Shown in pieces: positions 22,101 to 32,949 of a stretch of DNA of 64,000 bases. The DNA lies in the NCBI GenBank assembly GCA_030278955.1, contig JAOANR010000005.1:33793105-33857104 (forward strand). Direction: 5' to 3'. A model generated the notes under the pieces. The model ran no database searches. It was not told the DNA's origin and saw nothing but the letters and a program-made list of their open reading frames with translations. The translations under genes were made by a program, and so were the position numbers. This DNA is from Hygrophila difformis (lineage: Eukaryota; Streptophyta; Magnoliopsida; Lamiales; Acanthaceae). The stretch's first letter is position 1. Each line of letters opens with the position of its first letter.

Positions 22101-24636
22101 AATGAAGTAGCCACTTAGTTAAATACTGTCCAAATACAGTTTTATTTTCTTTATCTTAATTTCCAAACCCAAATTCTAATCTGTAATATGAGTCAGCTAA
22201 TATCTGTCAATATCAGCTAATGAACATTACAGAAAGGAAACATGTAGGTTTTTATCTGAATTCGCAGACAGTAGAGGCCCAACTGGTAGCGACACTGCCA
22301 TTATAGGGTTTCTGCTGTCTAAATTCATCCCATCCGAGTAATTGGGAAATTGGATAGCAGATGTTTGCAGTCCACCCGGTTACTCTGCCACCTCTTCTAG
22401 TCTCACGACTGCTTCATATCTGTGTCTCACATTCTGTCTAAACTCACCCTTATATTTTGGGTTAATTTAATTTTACACTTCCTTATAAATTTATGCTTGA
22501 TAATATTAGCTTAGATATAGCATTAGATAGCCAGTTTTATACTTTTGTTCTTGTTTTAAACTCTTATTAATTTTGGTTTATGGTTTGAAACACCCATTAA
22601 TGGTGTTATCAAGCTCATTTATAAGAAAATAGGATTTAATCTTCTCTCTTATATCCCACAAACATGAAATGGATATTCTAATCCATGGATCTTTTTGGCT
22701 CTCTTTTCATTTTGGCCATTTGGCTTATATTTTGCTTTATCTTATTATTTGCTCCATGTATGGTGATTAATGAATGAATATGTGTTTAGAGGCATGAGTA
22801 TAGGCTGTGGGAGTGATTTATGCTTGCTGGATAGTGTAGGTTTATCTTTATTCCTTATTTTATTGCTTAGATACCTTTTTGTCTTGTTCATTTTTGCATA
22901 ATCGATCCATCCAGCTTAGAAATGCCATTATTCTGCATGTTTTGCATTATTTCTTCATCATGGTGCATTCTGAAAAAGGCTATGACGCCAACCGCCTTAT
23001 GACGCCAACCACGTTGGGGTCATAAGGTAGGTTTGGCGTCATAAGCATTTTTTTGGCCCCAAATATTGGTTCCGCATTCTGGATCACGTTTGACGCCAAC
23101 CACCTCTTTGACGTCAACCAAGTTGAGGTCATGGGTAGGTTTGGCGTCATAAGTGTTTCTGGTCAAACTCATTTGCATGCTTGAAGTGCTATGACGCCAA
23201 CCACCTTGACGTCAACCAAGTTGAGGTCATGGGCAGGTTTGGCGTCATAAGTGCTTTTCAGCCAAAAATTGTTCCATGTTGTGTTTCCCGTCATGGCCCC
23301 ACGGGTCATGACGCAATTCCCATGATCCATGACATGGAACCCCCAAATGTTGCATGTTAATTTTTTGTCATGCATGATGCAGAACCCATGACGTGATCCT
23401 AGGATCACGTCATAATTTAGTGTTCCACGTCATGACCCTCTCTAATTCCACAGAAAAATTTCTAAGTCATGCATGACGCCAAACCTCTGCTTGACGCCAA
23501 CCTTCGGCGCCATCTATATGAGTTTGCGTCATGAATGACCCCACTCAACCTGTTTGACGTCAACCCCATGACCCAATCCTAGGATCACGTCATGAGGTTG
23601 GTTGGCGTCAAACATAACCCTTTTCATCCGAAAACCCTCATTTTATCATGCTATCTTTAACCCATCATTATGTTGCATCATTCCCGTCTTAATCCCAGGG
23701 ATTAAGACGCAATATTCCCGATTGCAACATAAGGCGTTATGCTGCCAAAATTTCTATTCTCCATTTTTCACGATTAAACAATTAAATCCCTGTATCAATG
23801 ATTAAAGACCGAGATTAGCAATGATTAAGGTCAATGGTTAATTGGTTTAAGGAATTTTATTCAATTTATCATTAAAAGATTATTGTACAAAACTCATTTA
23901 ATCTAAACAGATAATCTGGACTGTAATTTATTAATTATGGAAAGAGAGATTATTTAGGTTAATGAGTAACTATGGATAAGTTTCCATACCCTTACATGAG
24001 AAACCAATGTCTCTCATGCAAGGTGTCCTGTTTTATTTTATATTGTTTGCATTTTGTCTTTTCCGTGATGTATGAATAAACAGTAAGAGATAATACAGAA
24101 TAATGTCGGTGAACGGCCCCTTCACCGGAAATGAAGTAGACCGTAGTCTGTATATTAATTACTGTTTGTTATTTTACATGGTTTGGATAATTATTAACGA
24201 GGTCAGGCGAACAGTCCTTTCACCAGGAAATGAAGTAGCCACTTAGTTAAATACTGTCCAAATACAGTTTTATTTTCTTTATCTTAATTTCCAAACCCAA
24301 ATTCTAATCTGTAATATGAGTCAGCTAATATCTGTCAATATCAGCTAATGAACATTACAGAAAGGAAACATGTAAGTTTTTATCTGAATTCGCAGACAGT
24401 AGAGGCCCAACTGGTAGCGACACTGCCATTATAGGGTTTCTGCTGTCTAAATTCATCCCATCCGAGTAATTGGGAAATTGGATAGCAGATGTTTGCAGTC
24501 CACCCGGTTACTCTGCCACCTCTTCTAGTCTCACGACTGCTTCATATCTGTGTCTCACATTCTGTCTAAACTCACCCTTATATTTTGGGTTAATTTAATT
24601 TTACACTTCCTTATAAATTTATGCTTGATAATATTA

Positions 24637-25439
24637 TGTAGATATTGTGGTCATAATTATTTTGGGATCCTTCCCTTGAACATAGAAGTCTTGATTTAAA
24701 TCAGATGTTTCATAATAAACTTCCACAAAAATTCATTTATAAAATCCAGATCTAAGTAAGGGATAAATTCCACAGTTATTGCTAATTCACATTCGACTGG
24801 GGGTTGATTTTGGGAAATTAGAAGCAGAGTCAGCGATTAGGTCTCACCTAGACTGAAAGGATCTGTGTTTTAATTGTGAGTTTAGTACCTGTTTAGGGAA
24901 TGATTTTCAAACATCTTTTGTTTCCCGAAATTGCTGTGTGTTGGGAATCTAGTTTTAACTATCACACCAAGATGGGATCACTTTGATTCAAATACAGCGT
25001 GTTAGATAATTCTAGAGGAACAATATATAGGCCTTCGTTATTTTCTAAGATAGGCTTGAGTTCCTTTCAACTGCTATCCTCTTCTGCCAAAGCCTAATTT
25101 TGAGTCCTGAGTGAGTGCATCCGGAATGAACTAATCTAATTAGTTTGTTTCATTAGTTTGTATCTCATAATCACCCGGAAGGACGTGAACACTGCGAGCG
25201 GTTCACCGAGATCCGGGAATTCTTGATCCACGTCCAGTCATTCTGACTGGGGGCTTTCTTTTACTACCAGTACGAAGCCTTTGAAACTCTCGAGTGATAG
25301 GATTTTAAATGCTTTCTTTACTGCTTTCTTTTAATCGCTTTCGTAGAGGTCACTCGGATGCGTCACTGGATCTTCTAACTGCTACTAGGACTGAGAGTTA
25401 AGGGATAGTTCAGGGCTTAATTCAGAATCTTTGGGCGTG
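24637..25439. other. Right flank of the 2.13 kb array, unassigned
   Basis: About 800 bp without credible coding potential. It contains GTGAAC...GGTTCAC (25187-25210), echoing the GGTGAA...TTCACC hairpins inside the tandem units, and AGTCATTCTGACT. It is probably part of the same non-coding element as the array. The junction with copia-derived sequence lies between about 25440 and 25575. Confidence 0.35.
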
Positions 25440-25574
25440 ACATGGGGGAATGATAACAGTACTTGGCATTTCAACTAATGAATAGTCAGGTGTTGCTTGT
25501 CCACCAAAGATGACTAACACACTCATGCAAGGCATTGCAGATGGAGTTATGAGTTTGTGAGCTTCAAGGGAAAC

Positions 25575-25951
25575 ATTCTGTTCGTCGTCATCTTGACATG
25601 TGTGATCAACCTGTTATTCTTATCTCGCAAACTAAGAGCCAAATTTTTCATTTGGATTTCATATCCCTTTTCCAACAATTGGCCAACACTTAGCAGATTA
25701 CTTTTAATTTCAGGTACATAATAAACATCAGAAATGCATAGATGCCATTATGTAACTCAAAGGTAATGTCTCCTTTACCTTCAATTAATGTCTCCTTTAC
25801 CTTCAATTGGCCTTTTCGACAGGTCACCGAATGTGATATTGCCCATTCGTCTTTCATCAAGTTTGGAAAAGAATTCCTTTCTTCCACACATATGGTTTGA
25901 TGCACCTGTATCCATGTACCATGTGACCGTTTGAGGTGGCTCTAGTTCTTT
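25575..25951 (-). pseudogene. copia protease and pre-integrase segment (inverted part)
   Basis: Read on the minus strand, the product runs through WYMDTGASNHMC-like protease sequence (with the DTGA active-site motif), KEFFSK-like sequence, then VYYVPEIKSNLLSVGQL, a hallmark of the copia protease to pre-integrase transition, and NRMFPLKL, after which homology fades. A 24 bp in-frame tandem duplication is present near 25760-25805. It continues the gag frame located beyond the solo LTR (28444 onward); the two were one frame before that LTR inserted. Confidence 0.8.
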
Positions 25952-28448
25952 GCAAGTGTAACACCCCGGTTTTTGATAACCCAGGTCGGGGTGTCACCGC
26001 CACACCTCCCTAGTAAGACACGGTTTCTCCGGCTCACTAAAGAGATGCAAGGCTAGGTATTGCAGTGTTTAAAACATTTAAAGCATTCAAAACAGCCCAT
26101 ACAATATGATTCAAAAATAATAATATCATAGCGCAGCGGAAATAATATTTAAGTATAGTATTGCAGCGGAAAAAGTAAATAGGGCCGACATGGCCAAACC
26201 CCGGGTTAAACAGGCCCGTTCATAATATAGTCTAGTGCATGAATTTAAAAACAAAATAATGTTTCCCAAAATCCCATGCATGGATCGTGCTCACACATGC
26301 TCATTCCACATACTCTGTAAGAAAAGGGATAAAAATGGTTTGGTCAGCACAACTTGCTGAGTAAGTTAACACATGCATGATCGTAGGGTTTAAAAGCCAC
26401 TAATTTTAATAATTAAATAAAAGCATGATAATAGCATAATATTCAATTTAATCTAATCAACTATCCAATAGCATAATTTATTTCAGAGCTTTATTTAACA
26501 ACACGTCTCGCATGAGTTAAAATAGAAGTCATAATTTAAATAAAGCATTTAAGTAATTTAATTGGACAACAAGCATGATTTAATCTAATTTAATTTAATT
26601 TAATATCCCCATTACATCCCAGATTCGGTATTTCAAAGTTTCACGATAGCATCGCGATGTCAACAAGTTTAGCCGGTAGCCCGGCGGCCGCAACCGTATC
26701 AGCCATACCCAGTACCACTCCGGAGCCTCGGGAAACCCATGTGGATATTCTCGAGAGTGTAGGCTCTATATTTTTTGCCGTTTAGGCAATATCATATCTC
26801 AAGTTTAGCGCGCGGGGTCACCATCGTCCATTAAGGCACGAAGTGAATCGTTAGGGGGCACTCTGCAGAGCACTCACCCCTAATTTTAATTTATCAAGTT
26901 TGTAGGGGGATTTAATTTTCAAAATCTGATCTCCATTATGTTTATTTAAAAATAATATCTCAACTCACTTCAACCCTAAAGGTTAATTCCATGTTTCAAC
27001 AAGATTTCAAGATTTGGCTTCCGGTAAACCACAGTTTACTCTAAAATTCATCTAAAATCAGATTTAATTCCAAAAATTCCAAAATTTCATGACTGAATCA
27101 GAAACGTCGAGATCTACAACTTTTGTGTTTTTACTTTTTCAATCCGAGATACCAAAATAGGTCAAAAACACTAATTTTCACAGAAACACAAATCTGTCCG
27201 AATTTCATATGTCACAGTTTAAAGATCCCGAATTCTACAATAGCAATTCAACTCCAAATTTGATGAAATTTTACAGAGACCATCTTAAGACAATTATCTA
27301 CAACTTTCATGTTCGGCCAAAGATCTAAATCGGTTTGGAACCTATGTCAAAAACGTGATCAAGATCGGACCTAAGTTCTGTCAAGAATTTCAAGATCTAA
27401 ATTCAAGCAGTTCGGTTTCGGTTGGTTTTCACATATCAAATCGTCTCTAAAAATTCTGAAAATTTTACAGTAGATAGATCTAAGCCTTAGAAACGTTTTT
27501 CGTGTGTTACGTTTTTCCATTTGAAGTTGTTTTAAGGTTCGGAAAAATTCATCAAAACTGTTGCGTCGGTAGAAAACATAAGTTGGCAGATTTACGATTT
27601 CTTGTTAAATCTTTTAGTTTCGAATGTTTTAATACTTCCCAAAACCATGTAAGAGTTAACTTACAGATTTGTGAACGTCCGGGATGTCTATTTCGGAGGC
27701 GTGGCTTCCAGTTCACCGTTTCTCCTCTCCGTTCGTCGGGTTCCTCGTTCTATATCCGATTAGGGGTGTAAAGAGGAAAGAGACGGGGCTAGAATCCGTT
27801 TTCGGATTGAAACTAAGAAGAATCTGATGGACTAGAGCTTACCACACGTCGGAGATCCTTTGATTCTCGTCCCAAGCTGCTGCCTTGGTGTTCGATGCGT
27901 TCGTAGACTCCAGGATTTCGACTTGTGTGTGTAGAGAGTATCGTAGGGTTTTGAAAAAGAGTTTAGGCTCCCGAGGGGATTTATTTATAGATATCCAAGT
28001 CCTAGGGCGTCCAAAATCTGACCCTAAGGGTCTTGAGTCGAGAGACGTTCAACCGAAAGTCGAAAAATCCGCGTTCAGGCGAGAGATTCACTCAACGGGC
28101 GAATCTGTCGTGTGGCGCGGGGTTGGCACGCGTTTCCCCATATTAGTGCGCGGACAGCGCGCGACTAGCGCCTGGACTTCAGTCCGGGAATGTTACGTTT
28201 TGGTTTCGAATTCTCGAGTTCATTTATATCGGCTCGGGTACCCGTGTAACGACTTATTTAACTTTAATTTCTTTTGTTTAATTAAATCTCTTTTAATTAA
28301 TTTCATTTCTCATTTCCTCTATATTTATTTATTTAATGTATTTACTGATTCCTTTGTTTATTTATTTATTTATTATATTTATTTATTTATTTATTTATTT
28401 ATTAATTATATTTATTTATGTTGTAAAATTCTCGGGTATTACAGCAAG
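25952..28448 (-). mobile_element. Solo LTR (2.49 kb) of a Ty3/Gypsy element, antisense
   Basis: The LTR occupies 25957-28443 and is flanked by the 5 bp duplication GCAAG (25952-25956 and 28444-28448). In its own orientation it starts TGTAATACCCGAGAA and ends GGGGTGTTACA. It is related to the solo LTR at 44691-47579: both have the AAACCATAGCCTTGCATCTC-type tail, TTCCGCTGCA and GTGTGGCGGTGAC. No internal region remains, as expected after LTR-LTR recombination. Short frames inside it (for example 27885-28490) are not credible genes. It interrupts the copia gag-protease frame. Confidence 0.9.
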
Positions 28449-29451
28449 ACATTAGTACAACTGGACCATCCTTCTCTTCTTTATCAATGAGATTCGCCTT
28501 CTCATTTTTGTTGTTGTCTGCATTGTACCAACATTCATTAGCGAAATGACCAAATTTCTTACATACTCGGCATTGAACTTCTGATTTGTCAAATCTTCCA
28601 AAGTTTATGCCACGTCCGCGACCACGGGCTCGGAATTGTCCTCGGCCTCGATTGATATTCTGGCCACGTTCATTTCCTCCATTGTTTTCGCCATTATTGC
28701 TTCGATTCTGATCGTAGCGATTATTGACTCGACCATCTCTTCCTCTTTGTGCCTGAAAACGTCCATGTTGTGGACTTCCTCTAGCTGCATTATTTCTTTT
28801 GAACGACAGTTTCGTCTGCAGTGCTTGCTCCAAGGATTGTTCGTCTCCCCTTTTGAAGAGTCGTTGCTCGTGGGCTTGTAAAGAGCCCATTAATTCTTCA
28901 ACTGACATTGCCTCGAGATTTTTTGATTCTTCGATGGCAACAACGATAAAGTTGAACTTTGGGTCTAGGGACCTCAAGATTTTTTCCACAACACGAATAT
29001 CATTGATCTCCTCGCCATTTTGTCTCATTTGATGAACAACAGAGATTACTCGGGAGAAGTAATCTGAGACGGCTTCTGATCTGCTTTGTTGTAGAGTTTC
29101 GAATTGTGCTCTCAAAGATTGGAGCCGGATCTTCTTCACTTTATCTACTCCATCGTGGGCTTTCTTTAAAATTTCCCAAGCATCCTTCGATGTTTTTGCA
29201 GTAGAAATCAACTCAAATGTGGCTTCATCTATGCCTTGGTATATTGTGAACAAGGCTTTTTTCTCCTTTTTCTTTATCTCCTTTAATTCCTCGTCGTCTT
29301 CTATTGTTGATGATAGTTCTGCAAAATCTGTTTCCAACATATCCCAGACATCAAGGGATCCAAGCAAGGCTTCCATTTGGATACTCCACATTCTGTAATT
29401 TTCTTTTCTTAATTTGGGCACCTGTGATTGAAGAGAACTGGTTGACGCCAT
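28449..29451 (-). pseudogene. copia gag (UBN2-type) with CCHC knuckle, separated from its pol
   Basis: The minus-strand frame from ATG 29451 encodes MASTSSLQSQVPKLRKENY and WSIQMEALLGSLDVWD. These are followed by the helical UBN2/Retrotran_gag_2 domain (about residues 15-215, with AKTSKDAWEIL and LRSLDPKFNFIV), an Arg/Gly/Asn-rich linker and the zinc knuckle CRVCKKFGHFANEC near residue 300. The frame is open until the solo LTR, so gag itself was intact before that insertion. Gag forms the particle shell and binds element RNA. Immediately upstream of the ATG the sequence switches to integrase on the opposite strand, so the leader and 5' LTR are missing here. Confidence 0.9.
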
Positions 29452-29456
29452 TGTGA

Positions 29457-29901
29457 ACAATATTTTCTTACCTTCACAGATGACTACAGTGGAAAAACAT
29501 GGATCTATATGATGAAAGAAAAAAGTGAAGTTTTCTCTAAATTCAAGGAATTTAAAAACCTTGTTGAGAAACAAAGTTGGTGCCAATTAAAGTGCCAACG
29601 GACAGATCGTGGTGGAGAATACACATCTCGAGAATTTGATCATTTTTGCAGAAAGCATGGGATATCACATCAACTCACGATGCCATATACACCACAACAA
29701 AATGGTCTTTCAGAAAGAAAGAACCGAACAATTTTGAATATGGTTCGATGTACGCTGAAAGAGAAAAATATTCCCAAAGAATTTTGGGGTGATGCTGTAA
29801 ATTGTGCTGTCTATCTGTTGAACAGGTCCCTAACAAAGAGTATTGGAGACAGAACTCCCGAAGAAGCCTTGGGTGCAAGAAACTCTGGGCACAAGCATTA
29901 A
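29457..29901 (+). pseudogene. copia integrase core fragment
   Basis: The plus-strand frame begins with FLTFTDDYSGKTWIY, a typical start of the copia integrase core with the first catalytic D region. It continues with TDRGGEYTS (second D), MPYTPQQNGLSERKNRTI (catalytic E in NGLSERK) and WGDAVNCAVYLLNR. It then stops at GHKH with the frame lost, so distal integrase, RT and RNase H are missing. The upstream HHCC finger is also missing. It lies head to head with the gag of apparently the same family. Confidence 0.85.
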
Positions 29902-30236
29902 TTAAAGTGGGTTGAAAGTTAGTGCAATAATTGTTCTATGTCAAAGACACCCGACAAAGCATTTCTGAAAGTAGGTGAAATTGTTAAAGACATGGAAGTT
30001 TAAAAAAAAAAAAAAAAAAAAGTAGTGGGGCAGGGCACTCAAATTTAAAAGTTGGAGCACATGAAAGAAGCTGCAGTGAAAAAGAAGATCCCACAGCTAT
30101 TCAGAAAATTGGTGGAAAAATAATTATTGCTGTGCAAAGAAGAAATTTTGGAGCAAAAAAATTTGTTGAAGAAAGGGCCTTATGGATTGAAGAATTATCA
30201 AGAGCTTGGAATTCAAGATATCAAATGAATGAGTTT
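29902..30236 (+). other. Collapsed 3' part of copia element with A20 tract
   Basis: No reverse transcriptase motif is visible; about 2 kb of pol seems to have been deleted between the integrase fragment and the LTR. A run of about 20 A lies at 30002-30021. The rest is purine-rich and leads into the polypurine tract at 30237. Confidence 0.45.
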
Positions 30237-30521
30237 AAGGGGGGAAAATGTTAAATGTTAAACTCATTCAGTCCAAAGAAGCGACAAAGTGATTACCGAC
30301 AGGAAGCCGCAATCAAAAGAAGCAGTAATGTTTGAATAACAATCCGTCAAATATTGCGGATTGCGTTTGTCAAAAATGTTGTATTTTATATTGTCACGTT
30401 TGTATTTTTCCGGCTATAAATAGCTGTGTAATGTTAATAAAAAAATGAGACGAGTTTTAGAGAAGCATAATTCCTAAACTCAATAGTTCTCCCCAATTCA
30501 GAATAACAGAATTGGTATCAG
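30237..30521 (+). repeat. copia LTR with polypurine tract before it and primer-binding site after it
   Basis: The LTR spans 30249-30508 (260 bp), from TGTTAAATG to GAATAACA. A tract AAGGGGGGAAAA (30237-30248) precedes it, as for a 3' LTR. TGGTATCAG (30513-30521), matching an initiator Met-tRNA primer site, follows it, as for a 5' LTR. A TATA box GGCTATAAATAGC is at 30411-30423. Having both signals suggests this was the middle LTR of a tandem LTR-internal-LTR-internal arrangement, now truncated. Confidence 0.75.
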
Positions 30522-30591
30522 AAAATGGAGAACGAGATTTAGATACACAACCTCTAAATTCTCAAAAAGTGTTGTTCTCCCGATTTAAAAA

Positions 30592-31960
30592 ATTCCAACA
30601 AGTCCATCTTGTCGCTTGGGACAAATTCAATTTAGGGATCAACCGAGGAGGATTGGGAATCCGTAATCTCTCATCGCTCAATAAGGCTCTTCTGATGAAG
30701 TGTTGTTGGGGTCTTATCACTCGCTCGACAAGCTTCTTAAGAAGCGGTATGGTTGGAAACAACGCAAGCTGAAACAAAGAACCCAGAAGATGTCATATTT
30801 CGCTAAGGACCTTAGTTCTGGACAACTTTCGCATCCTGGGTTGAATGGAAAGTTGGCAATAGTAAGCAATTTTTTTCTGGTCAGACAAGTGGCTTAAATC
30901 TGGTATAATTTTGTAAGACCACGCCCTATTACCACTATCAAAGGAGGAGCTGGAATGCACTTTAGAATCCTTCACCCATAATGGAGCATTGAACGAGGAT
31001 AAGCTCTTGGAAGTTCTGCCTTGGGAGCTGGGTTCAGACAATTACTCAAACACCTATCAGGATGGAGTCTGAAGCTAAGACCAACCACGCACTTTAGGGA
31101 CAGAAAGCTAGAGGCCACTTCTCTGTCAGCAGCACTAGCAAGGCCTTGGACAAACACTTTACCCTGAAAAGAAGTGGAAAGCCATATGGCGTTGGCCATG
31201 TTCCTAGTGAGCTTGTGCCTTCCTATGGCTGTGTAACAATAAACGAATCCACAGGTATGGAGCGTGGACGACGTATATGACTTCAGATGATACATGTTGG
31301 AACTGTGGAGAAACTGAGAGTATGAACCATGCCCTTCGGGATTGTCCACAACCAACCTTAGTCTGGCAAAATATTGGTATTCCTTACCTATCAATGAATG
31401 GATAAACTCCAGAATAAGTACCACGGTGGGAGACGAGAATGCAGCCACTTTCGGATTTGGAGTCTGGCAAATTTGGAAAGCTCGATGTAAAGAAAAACTT
31501 GGGCGCAAACAAGTTGCATGGGATCATATCCATCTGTCTATTCATAGACTCAAAAGTGAGTTCATTTCTGTTCAAAAGGAAGCCCGAACTTTGGGCAAAA
31601 ATCAATTGCGATGGTAGCGCATCTAGTTGTTTGAGCAAAGTCGGGGGTGTGATTCGTGATGCTGAGGGTACTTGGATTGAGGGAATTAGAGTTAAAAAGG
31701 GGCGCCTGGAAACTCTCCAAGACGAAGCCTGGATAATCCTTTTTGGTCTTCAAAAGGCTTGGGAGATGGGGATCACCACATTGAAAGTTGAATCAGATAG
31801 TTATGAAGTTATTTCCTTAATCAATAAAGGCGCAGTTGTCACCGGCACTGGACTTATATTCTCAAAAATCCAAGATATGAAGTGCTTAAAGTGGGAACTC
31901 AAGTTTACTGCTATTCGTAAATAAGCCAACCATGTGGCCGATCTGCTTCTATGCAATAGA
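30592..31960 (+). pseudogene. LINE (L1-type) ORF2 3' fragment: RT end, zf-RVT, RNase H
   Basis: The frame contains VAWDKFNLGINRGGLGIRNL and NKALLMKCCWGL, the usual C-terminal part of plant LINE reverse transcriptase. A Cys-containing zf-RVT segment follows (CWNCGETESMNHALRDC near 31290-31340). An RNase H domain follows (INCDGSA near 31600, then VGGVIRDAEG and KVESDSYEVI). Frames change several times and a TAA interrupts the RNase H before ANHVADLLL (31921-31923). The tail of the domain resumes after the hAT-like insertion (ICDALCCDSIGMPYL near 32527-32575). It is 5'-truncated, as is common for LINE copies. Confidence 0.85.
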
Positions 31961-31977
31961 AACTTTATATTTGATGT

Positions 31978-32506
31978 AGAACATGAAAGGTATTAAATAT
32001 CGGTATCGGTGTCTATATCGAATATATAAATTTACGGAAATATTCGAAGATATTTTAAATTTTGGGGGAAATTTCGGAGATATTTGCAATTTTCTGAGAA
32101 AACCATATCAAGTTTCTGAGATGATGAAAATTAAGATATTCCAAATTTCCTAATCTTTGTTGCTATATAAATTAGTAATATGCTAACAATACTCATTCAA
32201 TGATATACTATAGTAATAATATTGTTGATATCAAGCACTATGTTGATTAAGAAAATTTTGACTTAAAATTGATGCAAACAAGTTAATTGGATAACATAAT
32301 CAATATGTGTCGAAACATAAATTTAAATTTTTTTAAAATTTTAAGAATTTCGGGAAATTTCGGTCAAATTTTGTGAAATATCGAGTTTCATACGAAATTT
32401 CAATGGAAATTTTGTAAAAGAATATTGTATGTGAAATTTTGCTTCGAGGTGTTCCGAAACCCGAAATTTCGGAATTTCGACAGATATTTAAAACAATGAG
32501 AACATC
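31978..32506. mobile_element. hAT-like non-autonomous element, copy 1
   Basis: Body 31986-32498 (513 bp). Left end AAAGGTATTAAATATC, right end (inverse) CATTGTTTTAAATATC. It is flanked by an 8 bp duplication with one mismatch (AGAACATG and AGAACATC). The interior is rich in GAAATTTCGG and CCGAAATTTC, giving internal dyads. Eight-base duplications and short imperfect termini fit the hAT superfamily. It lies within the tail of the LINE fragment, and carries the empty site for the MITE nested in copy 2. Confidence 0.8.
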
Positions 32507-32819
32507 TACTTTGTCCACCATTCCATTTGTGATGCTCTTTGTTGTGACTCTATTGGCATGCCTTATTTGATGCAAGTGTTTGAATAAACGGCTCTACTCT
32601 CCCATTTTCCAAAAAAATAATAATTAAACTAATAAAACTAATATTATGTGGATTGTCTAGCTATATGATCCCTACATATAAACAACTTGATGAATAAAAC
32701 TAATGAAACTAATAATAAATTTAGTTGATTAAAGTAACTATAGTGTTTATTGAAAAATGAAGAAAATATTGTTTATGAAAAAGAGAACTTACCAAACTCA
32801 GTAAGATAAAATAAATAAA
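32507..32819. other. LINE tail and AT-rich spacer
   Basis: Starts with the last codons of the plus-strand LINE RNase H (to about 32585) and a short A-rich stretch (32618-32624). AT-rich DNA without recognisable content follows, up to the T-run that marks the end of the next LINE. Confidence 0.4.
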
Positions 32820-32949
32820 TTTTTTTTTTGCTTCACAACCAATGAAGGCTAAAAAGAAAGAAAAAATAATAGCTAAAACCCGACAAGCCAAATAGCTAAC
32901 TCAACACCGGGAGAACTAAGTGCCAGAAGCATCCCTGCCAGGAGGGTCT

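Larger units (their letters stand above)
7102..24636. repeat. Three tandem copies of a 2.13 kb non-coding unit, first copy split by a retrotransposon
   Basis: Copy 1 is 7102-7562 plus 18710-20376, copy 2 is 20377-22504 and copy 3 is 22505-24636. They are about 99% alike by eye. Each unit has a 460 bp AT-rich part, then a 650 bp block with about 19 TGACG/CGTCA sites (mostly TGACGTCAACC, TGACGCCAACC, GGCGTCATAAG), then about 1 kb with no motif I can name. Each also holds a 26 bp perfect palindrome (half ATGACGTGATCCT) at 19133-19158, 21260-21285 and 23388-23413. Short open frames of 67-79 codons are conserved only because the DNA is. The array may be an untranslated tandem repeat of a larger non-autonomous element or a young satellite. 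Confidence 0.85.

Noticed and set aside
6485..24636. CRISPR-like or phage-type repeat array
   Set aside because: TGACG/CGTCA sites are irregularly spaced and occur in both orientations without uniform spacers, and the 2.13 kb unit is eukaryotic repeat DNA.
27885..28490. 201-codon plus-strand protein gene
   Set aside because: It lies inside the antisense solo LTR, its C-terminal half is a low-complexity Tyr/Ile/Leu/Phe stretch from ATTT repeats, and the frame crosses the LTR end.
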